Source of the DNA: CALBPI01 sp039027435
GTDB lineage: Bacteria > Pseudomonadota > Gammaproteobacteria > Steroidobacterales > Woeseiaceae
Length of the DNA: 64,000 nt
Reading direction: 5' to 3'
Assembly (NCBI GenBank): GCA_039027435.1
Contig: JBCCKF010000006.1
Location: 191,383-255,382 of the forward strand
In this document: one piece after another, positions 40,499 to 49,671 of the stretch
Position numbering within the stretch: position 1 is the stretch's first letter
Layout: each line of letters opens with the position of its first letter
Translations under genes and position numbers: made by a program
Notes under the pieces: generated by a model
Database searches by the model: none
What the model was told of the DNA's origin: nothing
What the model saw: the letters and a program-made list of their open reading frames with translations, nothing else

Positions 40499-43400
40499 AT
40501 GAGTTTTGATCCTGTCACCGGCCGCTATAACGGTCCTTCCCTGGAGGCCGAGATTCTCGAGTTCTGGCGTGAGCATGATGTGTTCGCACAATCGCTCAGG
40601 AATCGAGAGTCAGCCCCGCGGTTCAGCTTCAACGAAGGGCCGCCGACAGCGAACGGTAAGCCCGGCATCCATCATGTGTTGGCACGCACCTTCAAGGACG
40701 TATTCCCGCGTTACAAGACGATGCAGGGCTATTACGTGCCGCGTAAGGCAGGGTGGGACACCCATGGCCTGCCCGTGGAGCACGAGGTAGAGAAACAGCT
40801 CGGGATTTTTGACAAGGCTGAGATCGAAGCCAAAGTCGGTATTGAGGAATTTACCCGTCGGTGCCGAGAGTCGGTCATGACCTATGTTGCCGATTGGGAA
40901 CGGATGACCGAGCGCATGGGATTCTGGGTGAATCTCGATGAAGCGTATGTGACCCTCGACAACAGCTACATCGAATCGGTCTGGAACCTTTTGCAGAAGA
41001 TCTGGGATCAGGGGCTGATTTATCGCGGTTACAAAGTGGTTCCCTACGACCCCCGAATCGGCGCGACCTTGTCATCACATGAGCTCGCGCAGGGGTATCG
41101 CGAAGTTGAGGATCCATCAATTTTTGTGCGCTTCGCGCTGGAAGAAGCAGACAACACACATTTTCTGGTGTGGACGACAACGCCGTGGACCTTGCCATCA
41201 AACCTGGCACTCGCAGTACACCGCGATGTGGACTACGACTACGTGCAGCACGGTCAGGAAACGCTGATCGTCGCTAGCGCGCTCCGGGAACGCGTGCTCG
41301 GCGAGCGAGAGTACACGATACTTGAAACCGTGAAAGGCGAAGCGCTCGTTGGCAAGCGCTACCGCCGTATCTTTGAATATCTGGAAGTGCCGGACGATTG
41401 CCCGGTATTCCAGGTCTGGCACGCTGACTTTGTCACGGTTGAAGATGGCACCGGAATCGTGCACACCGCGCCCGCCTACGGTGTGGATGACCTTGCACTG
41501 GGTCAGGCGAACGGTCTGCCGGTTTTGCACGGCGTCGGACTCGACGGTCATTTCAAGCCTGAAATCACGCCGGTGGCTGGCATGTTTTTCAAGGATGCCG
41601 ACCCGGTTTTAATCAAGCTGTTGAATGAGCGCGGCACCATGTTCCGCTCGGAGCGTTATCTGCATAACTATCCGTTCGGTTGGCGTACCGGTGATCCGAT
41701 CATCTATTACGCCAAGAACGCGTGGTACATCCGCACTACAGAGCGCAGCGATCGGATGGTCGAATTGAACCAGACCATCAACTGGGTGCCGCAGACAATT
41801 CGTGACGGGCGCTTCGGGAACTGGCTCGAGAACAACGTGGATTGGGCGCTTTCGAGAGAGCGTTTCTGGGGAACACCGTTGCCGGTGTGGACCAACGGGG
41901 AAGGCGAGTTCCGTTGCGTTGGCAGTGTGGAGGAGCTTTCTGAACTCTCAGGGCGTGATCTGTCTGAGGTCGATTTGCATCGCCCCGCTGTCGATGAGGT
42001 CGAGTTTGAGATGGATGGACATACCTGGAGGCGTGTGCCGGAGGTCATCGATTGCTGGTTCGACTCGGGCGCCATGTCCTATGCCCAATGGCACTATCCA
42101 TTCGAAAACCAGGACCAGTTCGAGGCGCACTTTCCCGCAGACTACATTTGCGAGGCGATCGATCAGACGCGGGGCTGGTTCTATACCTTGCATGCGATTG
42201 CAACGCTCGTCTCTGACAGTATCGCTTATCGGAATGTCATTTGCCTTAGCCACATCGTCGACGCCGACGGCAAAAAGATGTCGAAGTCGCAGGGCAATAT
42301 TCTGAATCCCTATGAGGTGTTCGATACCGTCGGCGCCGACGCGTTGCGTTGGTACTTCCTGGCACGGGTCGCGCCCGATGTGCAAAAACGCATTTCCGTG
42401 GATATTGTCGCCGAGGTTGCCAGTAGTTTCGTCAACACGCTGTGGAATACCTACGCGTTCTTCGTGATGTATGCGCGTCTGGACAGCGTGAATTTTCGAG
42501 ACCGGTCTCAAGCCGCGGATCGACCCGAAATCGATCGATGGGCGATTGCGCTGCTGAACAGCACCATTGTTGAGGTGACCGACGCGATGGAGCGTTTTGA
42601 CGCGCAGCGTGCGGGGTTGGCCATCGAGCGGCTCGTGGATCAACTCTCCAACTGGTATGTACGTCGTAATCGTCGTCGATTCTGGAAGAGCGACGATGCG
42701 ATCGACAAGCGCTTCGCCTACGACACCTTGTATGAGTGTCTTACCGGTGTGGTGCATTTGATGGCGCCGTTCACGCCGTTTTTGTCTGAGACGTTGTATC
42801 GCAATCTCGTGAAAACCGTGAACACGGATGCGCCACTGAGTGTGCATCTTGCCGACTGGCCGGTTGCCGACGAAGCGCTGATCGATCACGAGTTGCTCGA
42901 AGCGGTCGATGTCATTCAACGAGTGGTTGGCCTCGGTCGCGCCACTCGCGCACAGAGCGGTGTGCGAACGCGCCAGCCACTATCCCGCCTGTTGGTCCGC
43001 ACACCGAGCCCGGCATCCGATGCGGCTGTTCTGGCGCATACGGCACAGATCGAAGAAGAGCTCAACGTGAAACACATCGAGATCGTGGCCCAGGATGCGG
43101 ATTTGGTCGAGTACCGTATCAAACCCAATCTCCCGGTTGTCGGTCGCAAGTTCGGCAAGCGCGTACCTGCTTTAAGAGCGGCATTGAGCGAGGCGGAGGC
43201 AGCGGAGATCGCTAAGCGTGTTGCGCGAGGCGATACCTTTGAGATCACCGTCGGCGAGGACGCGCTGTCTCTCGGCGCAGAGGATGTGCTGGTCGAAACT
43301 GCTTCCGCTGAGGGGTATGCCTGTGCCGAAGAGTCTGGCTATCTGGTGGGCCTTGATACCGCGCTGGACAGCGCGCTGATTGAGGAAGGACTGGCGCGCG

Positions 43401-43642
43401 AGTTAATCCGAACGGTGCAGGAAGCGAGGAAGCAGGCGGACCTCGATGTCTCGGATCGAATCGCACTGCACATCGATGGTTCCGACCAAATCGAGACAGT
43501 GCTTCGACAATACAAGGATCTGGTCATGTCAGAGACGCTCGCCACGCGTTGGGAGCCGGAACAGGCTTCACCTTTTTCTGCCGAAGGTAGTCTCGACGGC
43601 GCGCATTGGCACATCACGCTAACGCGTTTGGAAAGCCCTTAA
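40499..43642 (+). CDS. ileS: Isoleucyl-tRNA synthetase, long form without C-terminal zinc finger
   Basis: A 1047-residue class I synthetase that charges tRNA(Ile). The ATG at 40499 opens MSFDPVTGRYNGPSLEAEI. The HIGH motif appears as GIHH (residues 56-59 in NGKPGIHHVLA), a variant I associate with Bacteroidetes and Deinococcus-type enzymes. KMSKS is intact at residues 593-597 and the CP1 editing domain lies between, with a GWDTHGLPVE block. There is no C-terminal Cys4 zinc finger. Gammaproteobacterial housekeeping IleS is usually about 940 residues with that finger, next to lspA. This long type is often less sensitive to mupirocin, so it may be acquired or a second copy. Confidence 0.93.
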   Translation: MSFDPVTGRYNGPSLEAEILEFWREHDVFAQSLRNRESAPRFSFNEGPPTANGKPGIHHVLARTFKDVFPRYKTMQGYYVPRKAGWDTHGLPVEHEVEKQLGIFDKAEIEAKVGIEEFTRRCRESVMTYVADWERMTERMGFWVNLDEAYVTLDNSYIESVWNLLQKIWDQGLIYRGYKVVPYDPRIGATLSSHELAQGYREVEDPSIFVRFALEEADNTHFLVWTTTPWTLPSNLALAVHRDVDYDYVQHGQETLIVASALRERVLGEREYTILETVKGEALVGKRYRRIFEYLEVPDDCPVFQVWHADFVTVEDGTGIVHTAPAYGVDDLALGQANGLPVLHGVGLDGHFKPEITPVAGMFFKDADPVLIKLLNERGTMFRSERYLHNYPFGWRTGDPIIYYAKNAWYIRTTERSDRMVELNQTINWVPQTIRDGRFGNWLENNVDWALSRERFWGTPLPVWTNGEGEFRCVGSVEELSELSGRDLSEVDLHRPAVDEVEFEMDGHTWRRVPEVIDCWFDSGAMSYAQWHYPFENQDQFEAHFPADYICEAIDQTRGWFYTLHAIATLVSDSIAYRNVICLSHIVDADGKKMSKSQGNILNPYEVFDTVGADALRWYFLARVAPDVQKRISVDIVAEVASSFVNTLWNTYAFFVMYARLDSVNFRDRSQAADRPEIDRWAIALLNSTIVEVTDAMERFDAQRAGLAIERLVDQLSNWYVRRNRRRFWKSDDAIDKRFAYDTLYECLTGVVHLMAPFTPFLSETLYRNLVKTVNTDAPLSVHLADWPVADEALIDHELLEAVDVIQRVVGLGRATRAQSGVRTRQPLSRLLVRTPSPASDAAVLAHTAQIEEELNVKHIEIVAQDADLVEYRIKPNLPVVGRKFGKRVPALRAALSEAEAAEIAKRVARGDTFEITVGEDALSLGAEDVLVETASAEGYACAEESGYLVGLDTALDSALIEEGLARELIRTVQEARKQADLDVSDRIALHIDGSDQIETVLRQYKDLVMSETLATRWEPEQASPFSAEGSLDGAHWHITLTRLESP

Positions 43643-43662
43643 CGAGGTGCTTTTTTGCAGAT

Positions 43663-43691
43663 TTGGCGTTTTTGCAAAGCTTTGGTATAAC
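43663..43691 (+). promoter_or_regulatory. Sigma-70-type promoter with extended -10
   Basis: TTGGCG (43663-43668) and TATAAC (43686-43691) are 17 bp apart, and TGG directly before the -10 makes it an extended -10 box. It lies just after the ileS stop and would start transcription near 43698, leaving a leader of about 110 bases before the small gene at 43808. Confidence 0.55.
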
Positions 43692-43807
43692 AAATCGGCA
43701 AAGGGAAAATTGCTCGTCGTAGATAAGCGTGGCGCAGACCACTCACCAGACGGTTTTCAATTCTGACGGACTAGAGATCGCCTAGGGTTAATGAAGGGGG
43801 TGGCTGC

Positions 43808-44188
43808 ATGTCTTTGCTCAGAGACAAGCTACACGACGCTATGCTGGTGCTGACCAGCCACGAGAACGCCAAGTCGCGTTTGACCAAAGCTTGGGTAGAT
43901 AGTCTTGAACTGGTGCCGGCGGACGAAGTCCCGGAAACCATTCGTGACCGCTTCCTGGCGATGCGTGATCGCATTATGGCAAGACGCCCCGTCAACAATG
44001 AAAACCCGATCGTTGCGACCATCCGCAAGATGTCGCCGGTGGAAGCTTCTGATTGTGGACGAGACATCGTTCAACTTTACTTTCAGATTATGACCGACGC
44101 CGCTCCGGTCCAGTTGCGACTGGTGGAAACCCCCGTAGAAGAGGCGGCGGCTTCGGACGAAGTTCCGGATTTTCTGACCCAGCACTAG
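43808..44188 (+). CDS. Hypothetical conserved small protein
   Basis: A 126-residue soluble, mainly helical and acidic protein that I do not recognise. A GGGGG ribosome-binding site at about 43796 supports the ATG. It has its own promoter upstream with a long leader. The conserved-looking core is ENAKSRLTKAWVDSLELVPADEVPETIRDRFLAMRDRI. It ends 21 bp before the convergent TPR gene. Function unknown. Confidence 0.65.
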   Translation: MSLLRDKLHDAMLVLTSHENAKSRLTKAWVDSLELVPADEVPETIRDRFLAMRDRIMARRPVNNENPIVATIRKMSPVEASDCGRDIVQLYFQIMTDAAPVQLRLVETPVEEAAASDEVPDFLTQH

Positions 44189-44209
44189 GCCCAGAGCGGC
44201 TTTGACAAT

Positions 44210-45739
44210 TTAGATCTCGGACGCAGGCGTTTCCTGTCCGGGGAGCGTCGTATTCGAGGGCATGTTGTCGTCTATCTCAGGCGCTGGCCTAGACGCACGT
44301 GACTTCTCGATTCGCTCGATATATTCCTTCTCGCTCTGCGTCAGGCGGCGTTCGTCATAGCGAAAATCGTGACGGAAAGTGAGCCCCTGATACGTGGTTG
44401 GCACCCCGTTCTTGAACCCAGGACGGAACACAAACCGTCGGACCTTGCGAATCACGTCTGTATCCATGAGGCCTGCCGGGAGCGAATCGAGCACGCGGAT
44501 GTTCTCAGGTCTGCCGTTGATGTTCAGATCGAACTCCAGCGCGACGAAGCCACGGTCAGGGTAGGTGCCCATCGCGGACTCACTGGTGTTCAGATGGTAG
44601 ACGTTGCGAATCGGTACTCGAATGACCGGGACCGGCTCTCCGAACAGCTCCTGATGTAAACCCTCGAGATCCCGATTGTTTACTGTGATCGAGTAGGCTT
44701 CCTGATAGGAGTCGCGAGCCGTTCGGGTCGCGGTCGCGTAGAGCAAAAAATCGCCCTCAGCGGTCAGGGTTTTCGGCAGGACAGTCGGATCATTCTCGCT
44801 CTGGACGCGAGCAATACGCACTGCACGATGCACCGCACGACGCGCTTCTTTGAGTGCGAGCTCGGGAGTCAGCCCGGGTGTTGCCGTGCTTTGTCGGGGC
44901 GCGACAAAAGCCAGCTCAAGCAGAGGTTCGATCAGTCTTGGATCGTCTTTCCCGTGGAACTTGACGATCGTGCGCTCGAGTCGCCGGAATGCGAATGTCG
45001 CTTCGGTAAAGTCGCCAACCATGGCATACCAGCGAGCCCGCCGCGTCAGTGCATCGATGTACTGGTCGGAGTCGGCTGAAAAGCGCCGCTGTTGCAGCCG
45101 GTACATGATGTCCTGGATCTTGTTCGCGGTGCGAATATCGCCAAGGAAAAAATGCGTGCGGCTCAATGAGTCCAGCGAATCAAGCTGCTCGAGGTTGTTC
45201 GGTCCGGCGGTCACATGCGAGATGTGGACGGCACGCTCGAACAGTGGCACCGCGCCCTCAAGGTCATTCATTGCGATCGACGTATTTGCCAACCCTTTCA
45301 GCGGGTTGATCAGTCCTTCGCCGACCAGATCACCATCCACTGCCTGGATCGTCTCAATTGCGGAGAGAAAGTTTTGCTGCGCGGCGCCGTGATCGGCACT
45401 TTCGGATTGTGCGATGGCAAGGTTGGTCAGCGCCTGCGACACCTGACGAGTTTCGCCACCCCAAATGCGTGCGGAGAGCTCAACGACGCTCTTGGCTTGC
45501 TCTAGAGCCTCATCAAACTGGCGTTCAGAGAGGTAGGCACGGAATAGAGTCTGCGCATTCTGTAACTGCTCTCCCTCGGGCGTAGCGGCGATATCCGGAG
45601 GTACATCGATCAGTTCGGTGATCGCGCGTGCGACAGCTTCGGCACGCGGCACAAACAGAGTGCTGACCAGCGCGCCGATCAACAGCAGCGCGGCGAGTGT
45701 GCCTCGATCTCGGGAACCCTTTGTCGTCGGATGACTCAT
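44210..45739 (-). CDS. TPR-repeat protein with TonB-C-like domain
   Basis: A 509-residue exported protein. A hydrophobic signal (AALLLIGALVSTLFVPRAEA) is followed by about six TPR-like helical pairs (residues 60-330). A C-terminal domain, PDRGFVALEFDLNINGRPENIRVLDSLPAGLMDTDVIRKVRRFVFRPGF, resembles the TonB C-terminal fold that contacts outer-membrane receptors. It lacks the proline-rich periplasm-spanning region of a real TonB. It may be an auxiliary energy-transducer-like or assembly protein. The last 40 residues are charged and low complexity. Confidence 0.7.
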   Translation of the reverse strand: MSHPTTKGSRDRGTLAALLLIGALVSTLFVPRAEAVARAITELIDVPPDIAATPEGEQLQNAQTLFRAYLSERQFDEALEQAKSVVELSARIWGGETRQVSQALTNLAIAQSESADHGAAQQNFLSAIETIQAVDGDLVGEGLINPLKGLANTSIAMNDLEGAVPLFERAVHISHVTAGPNNLEQLDSLDSLSRTHFFLGDIRTANKIQDIMYRLQQRRFSADSDQYIDALTRRARWYAMVGDFTEATFAFRRLERTIVKFHGKDDPRLIEPLLELAFVAPRQSTATPGLTPELALKEARRAVHRAVRIARVQSENDPTVLPKTLTAEGDFLLYATATRTARDSYQEAYSITVNNRDLEGLHQELFGEPVPVIRVPIRNVYHLNTSESAMGTYPDRGFVALEFDLNINGRPENIRVLDSLPAGLMDTDVIRKVRRFVFRPGFKNGVPTTYQGLTFRHDFRYDERRLTQSEKEYIERIEKSRASRPAPEIDDNMPSNTTLPGQETPASEI

Positions 45740-45877
45740 AGCGTTAAGTTCCTGTTGGGGACATCTATGTCTTTCGATGTTCGGTAGCGAACGGATGTAG
45801 ACACCAATCTGCGCGGAAAGTTTGTACGAAGCAAGTTTCCTGCACCGTGAATCGCGATTTCGCGAGGGGTAATGGTA

Positions 45878-47410
45878 ATGAAAATATCAAGAATCAATCA
45901 CTTGTGGGGCGTGGTAGCGATTGCGTCATCCGCGCTGGCGGTCGATGGTCTGCATGCAGACACCACTCTGACAATCTATAGCAGAGCAACGCCGGGTGCG
46001 GTCAGCCCTGACCTCTATCGACCCGGCGTGCGCAGTGGTAGCTATTTCGGTCAGTCGGTACCCGGCTATGCCATCGTGCGCGACGATCGCAAACTCAGCC
46101 TGACGCGCGGCCGCGGTCTTGTATCGATTACGGATGTGGCGGCCTTGCTGGATCCGACCACAGTTCGATTATCTTCGCTGACCGATCCCGACGGCACTCA
46201 GGTTGTCGAGCAGGACTTTCGATTTGATCTTGTTGGCAGCCAGAAGCTGATGCAGCGCTACATCGATCAGCAAATCACGGTCGAGCAGCGTGTGGGCGAT
46301 GGTATCCGCGAGGTGAGCGGCACACTACTGAGCACCGATGGCGGGCTTGTACTGCAGTCGGACGACGGTGGTGTCGCCATCTTGTCCGATTGGCAGAACA
46401 TTCGGTTTGGCGCGTTGCCCGGCGGACTGATGACTCGTCCAACGTTGATCTGGGATATCAATTCACGTCGCGGTGGCGAGCAAGAAGCGCGCATCAGTTA
46501 TGAGACGCAAGGGATGACCTGGTGGGCAGACTACAACCTGACCTGGACACCGGACGGTAAAGCACAAACTGGCACGCTCGATGTGGCCGCATGGGTAAGT
46601 ATCCTCAACCAGACGGGGACAAGCTTCGACGACACCGGACTCAAACTGGTCGCAGGCGACGTGCAGCGAGCGCCCACAGGGTTCTCAATGGCGCGGGAAC
46701 GCGAAGTGATGCGTGCGGCTGCGGCCGACCTTTCGTCTGCCCAGGGTTTCGACGAGAAGGCATTTTTCGAATTCCATCTCTACACCCTCGGCAGAAAGAC
46801 CGATCTGCCGGATCAGTCGACAAAACAAATGGCCTTGTTCCCGGCCGTCACCAGCGTGCCGGCGACCAAGCGCTTGATCTACAACGCGCTCAACTTCGGT
46901 GCGGGTTTGGGTTATGGCATCACTGATCCCAACTTCGGGAACACAGGCAACTCGAAGGTCGACGTCTACATTGAATTCGAAAACCGCAAGCAGGATGGTC
47001 TCGGTGTGCCGTTGCCGGCAGGCCGCATCCGAGTGTCACAACTGGATGAGGCGGACGGCAGTCTCGAGTTTGTCGGTGAGGACGTGATCGCCCATACACC
47101 ACGCAACGAAACCGTACGCATTCGTCTCGGATCGGCATTCGACGTCGTGGGCTCGCGAAAGCAAACCAATTACAACCTCGATACTCGTGCTCGGGTGTTG
47201 ACGGAAACTGTCGAAATCACACTTACCAACCGCAAAGACGAGCGCCAGACAGTTACTATCGCGGAGCCTCTATATCGCTATGCGAACTGGGCGATCAGCA
47301 ATGCGACGGACGACTTTGAGAAGATCGACTCACGACTGGTTCACTTTGAGGTCGACGTGCCAGCCGATGGTAAGAAAGTCGTACGCTACGACATCCGCTA
47401 TACGTGGTGA
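45878..47410 (+). CDS. DUF4139 exported protein
   Basis: A 510-residue protein with a signal peptide ending LAVDGLHA. The DUF4139 region includes LSLTRGRGLVSITDVAALLDPTTVRL, WDINSRRGGEQEARISYETQGMTWWADYNL and IEFENRKQDGLGVPLPAGRIRV. I use the ATG at 45878 because GAGGGG lies eight bases upstream; the ATG at 45872 is too close. DUF4139 proteins are envelope-localised and without defined activity. The gene is divergent from the TPR/TonB-C gene (138 bp). Confidence 0.82.
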   Translation: MKISRINHLWGVVAIASSALAVDGLHADTTLTIYSRATPGAVSPDLYRPGVRSGSYFGQSVPGYAIVRDDRKLSLTRGRGLVSITDVAALLDPTTVRLSSLTDPDGTQVVEQDFRFDLVGSQKLMQRYIDQQITVEQRVGDGIREVSGTLLSTDGGLVLQSDDGGVAILSDWQNIRFGALPGGLMTRPTLIWDINSRRGGEQEARISYETQGMTWWADYNLTWTPDGKAQTGTLDVAAWVSILNQTGTSFDDTGLKLVAGDVQRAPTGFSMAREREVMRAAAADLSSAQGFDEKAFFEFHLYTLGRKTDLPDQSTKQMALFPAVTSVPATKRLIYNALNFGAGLGYGITDPNFGNTGNSKVDVYIEFENRKQDGLGVPLPAGRIRVSQLDEADGSLEFVGEDVIAHTPRNETVRIRLGSAFDVVGSRKQTNYNLDTRARVLTETVEITLTNRKDERQTVTIAEPLYRYANWAISNATDDFEKIDSRLVHFEVDVPADGKKVVRYDIRYTW

Positions 47411-47414
47411 GGCT

Positions 47415-47846
47415 TTAACCGAACGCGACGACGCAGGCGAGGGTGATACTGACGACCAGAGTCAGCACGGCGCGTAAGCGTCGAAACCACGCCGGGTAGC
47501 GGTCGAGCATGCTGACGCGTTCCCACAGGTACCAGGCAGGAAATGCAACGCCGAACGCCAGCAAGTCCTGCGGTGCAGGTAGTGACAGCGCGACCCAGGC
47601 GAACAACGGCGGTATGACGCTCGCAACAAAGTCGCGCGGGCTGTTTTGGTCGGGTGTCGCGACGGCGATGCCCCAGTGGATGGCACCCAGGAAACTGAGG
47701 ATGGTCGCAGCGTAGCCGGCAAGCAGGCCGACGCCTGAGAAATCGCCAAGGTCCACACCGAGGATGATGGCGAGACTGAGCCCCACGAATGGGATCAGTC
47801 CGCCATAACCCAGTGCCAGCGCTGTGGCTCTGCCCTCGGATGGCAT
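47415..47846 (-). CDS. DUF3429 membrane protein
   Basis: A 143-residue protein with about five hydrophobic segments. The block LSFLGAIHWGIAVATPDQNSPRDFVASVIPPLFAWVALSLP is diagnostic of the DUF3429 family of proteobacterial inner-membrane proteins. It starts 3 bp from the stop of mscS on the same strand and is probably co-transcribed. Its stop is 4 bp from the convergent DUF4139 stop. No known function. Confidence 0.8.
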   Translation of the reverse strand: MPSEGRATALALGYGGLIPFVGLSLAIILGVDLGDFSGVGLLAGYAATILSFLGAIHWGIAVATPDQNSPRDFVASVIPPLFAWVALSLPAPQDLLAFGVAFPAWYLWERVSMLDRYPAWFRRLRAVLTLVVSITLACVVAFG

Positions 47847-47849
47847 CAG

Positions 47850-48704
47850 CTAGTCCGCGTCCGGCGTGACCATGGTCACTTCGCGTTGCGGGAATGGAAT
47901 CGAGATGCCGGCCTCGTCGAGTGCGAGCTTGATGTTCTTCGTGAGCGCAAAGCGGGTCGGCCAGTAGTCGCTGGTCTTCACCCATGGACGCACCACAAAA
48001 TTGACGCTGGAGTCGGCAAGCTCACTAACTTCAATGGTGACCGTCTGATCCTTCAGGACGCGCTCGTCTGCCTCAACGGTTGCGCGCAGCACGCGTTCTG
48101 CTTCGCGCAGGTCATCGCCGTAGCCTACGCCTACGACCATATCGATCCTTCGCGTGTCGAGCATCGAGTAGTTCACGATGGAGCCAGACGTGACATTGGC
48201 GTTCGGCACAATAATGCGGCGGTTATCCGGTGTGTTGAGGATGGTGTTGAAAATTGTCACTTCCTGGACCGTGCCGGATTCACCGGCAGCGTCAATAAAA
48301 TCGCCGACTCGATAGGGCTTGAAGAATACGATCAAAAATCCTGAGGCGAAGTTCGAAAGTGAGCCTTGCAATGCCAAACCGACGGCGAGACCGGCAGCAC
48401 CGAGAATGGCGATGACCGACGTCATCTCAAAGCCGAGCTGTGTGAGCGCGGCGATGACAATGAACAGCGTCAGTAGAATATTCAGAATATTGAGCAGGAA
48501 GTTCTCGAGCAGAGGTTCGAGTTCAACACGATCGGCGACACCGCGCGCGGCGCGCATAATCACGCCTGCGATCATGCGGCCAATAACGAACACGGCGAGT
48601 GCGGCGAGCACCTTCAGACCGAAGTCGACACCTTTGGTGGTGAGTAGCTCGTGGAGTTGTTCGAGATTGATGAGAGAGGTGATTTCAAAGCTCGCGGCCA
48701 GCAT
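47850..48704 (-). CDS. mscS: MscS-type mechanosensitive channel
   Basis: A 284-residue small-conductance channel. Transmembrane helices precede a pore helix GAAGLAVGLALQGSLSNFASGFLIVFFKPYRVGDFIDAAG with the Gly/Ala-packed TM3 and the beta domain start. NVTSGSIVNYSMLDTRRIDMVVGVGYGDDLREA matches the middle domain. It releases solutes upon hypo-osmotic shock. Length matches E. coli MscS (286). Confidence 0.92.
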   Translation of the reverse strand: MLAASFEITSLINLEQLHELLTTKGVDFGLKVLAALAVFVIGRMIAGVIMRAARGVADRVELEPLLENFLLNILNILLTLFIVIAALTQLGFEMTSVIAILGAAGLAVGLALQGSLSNFASGFLIVFFKPYRVGDFIDAAGESGTVQEVTIFNTILNTPDNRRIIVPNANVTSGSIVNYSMLDTRRIDMVVGVGYGDDLREAERVLRATVEADERVLKDQTVTIEVSELADSSVNFVVRPWVKTSDYWPTRFALTKNIKLALDEAGISIPFPQREVTMVTPDAD

Positions 48705-48759
48705 CGTCTTGTCCCCTAAGAAAGCTGAAAACGCGAGTTTACGTCATGCGAAGGTGGCT

Positions 48760-49671
48760 TCAACTACCGCGCACCGATTGTCGCTTATTGGCGGGTTTGA
48801 CCGTCAACGCAAGGGCATTGGCGCCGAGCGAAATCAAGAGGCCGAGCAAGGCCGATTGTGTCCAGCGATATCCCTCGAAGACTGTGGATATCAGTAGTGC
48901 GACCACCGGCAGCATCACCGCGATGTAGGAGGAACGGGTTGCGCCGATGCGATCCAGAATCACGAGATACAAGCCGAAGGCGATTGCCGTGCCAGGAACG
49001 GCGAGGAACAACAGTGAACTCACATAGCTGAATTGCCAGTCGAAAACAAACGGCTCACCCGTCACTGCGGCGAATATCACCGACGCGCTGGCACCAATCC
49101 CCATCCCCCAGACGTTGACGGCGATGACCGGCAGTTTTCGCCGCGTATTGCGGATGGCAGCCATGTTTCCCAGCGAAGCCATGTAAGAGCCGATCAGAAT
49201 CAACACGATGCCTTTGAAGGTCTCGTCCGATAGCGTGAGTTCAGAAATCTCCGGCCAGAACATCAGGGCAATACCGCCAAGGGCCATCACGCCAGCAAGT
49301 AGTCCGAGAAGTTCGATCTTCGTGCCATAAAAGAAGCGCTCATTAATGGCATTGAATAGCACCATCACGGTGAACAATACGGCGACCAGGCCGCTCGCGA
49401 GATAGGCAGTGCCCGCGTAGATGAAAAAGTAGTTCACCGAGAACATGAGAATGCCTTGCACCGCGACTGCAGGCAGGTCTTCTTTTTCTATCCCGAGCCG
49501 GCGGTTTCTGAGCCGCCCGTACGCTGCGAGTGCCAGTGCCGCAATCGCAAATCGGTAGGCGAGCGACACCTGCACCGGCACGAACCCGAGTTGGTATTTG
49601 ACCATGACCCAGGTTGAACCCCAGATCAGTACGGTCGCCGCGTACAGGACCGCTGTCGGTGTGCTATTCAA
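48760..49671 (-). CDS. EamA-family transporter
   Basis: A 303-residue drug/metabolite transporter with ten predicted transmembrane helices in two EamA repeats (the first starts IWGSTWVMVKYQLGFVPVQVSLAYRF; the second contains VPGTAIAFGLYLVILDRIGATRSSY). Its 5' end overlaps the upstream propeller gene by 8 bp, so the two are translated together. Substrate unknown. Confidence 0.88.
   Translation of the reverse strand: MNSTPTAVLYAATVLIWGSTWVMVKYQLGFVPVQVSLAYRFAIAALALAAYGRLRNRRLGIEKEDLPAVAVQGILMFSVNYFFIYAGTAYLASGLVAVLFTVMVLFNAINERFFYGTKIELLGLLAGVMALGGIALMFWPEISELTLSDETFKGIVLILIGSYMASLGNMAAIRNTRRKLPVIAVNVWGMGIGASASVIFAAVTGEPFVFDWQFSYVSSLLFLAVPGTAIAFGLYLVILDRIGATRSSYIAVMLPVVALLISTVFEGYRWTQSALLGLLISLGANALALTVKPANKRQSVRGS

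Noticed and set aside
41948..42919. 323-codon open frame antisense to ileS
   Set aside because: Runs across conserved synthetase motifs and has no protein-like features.
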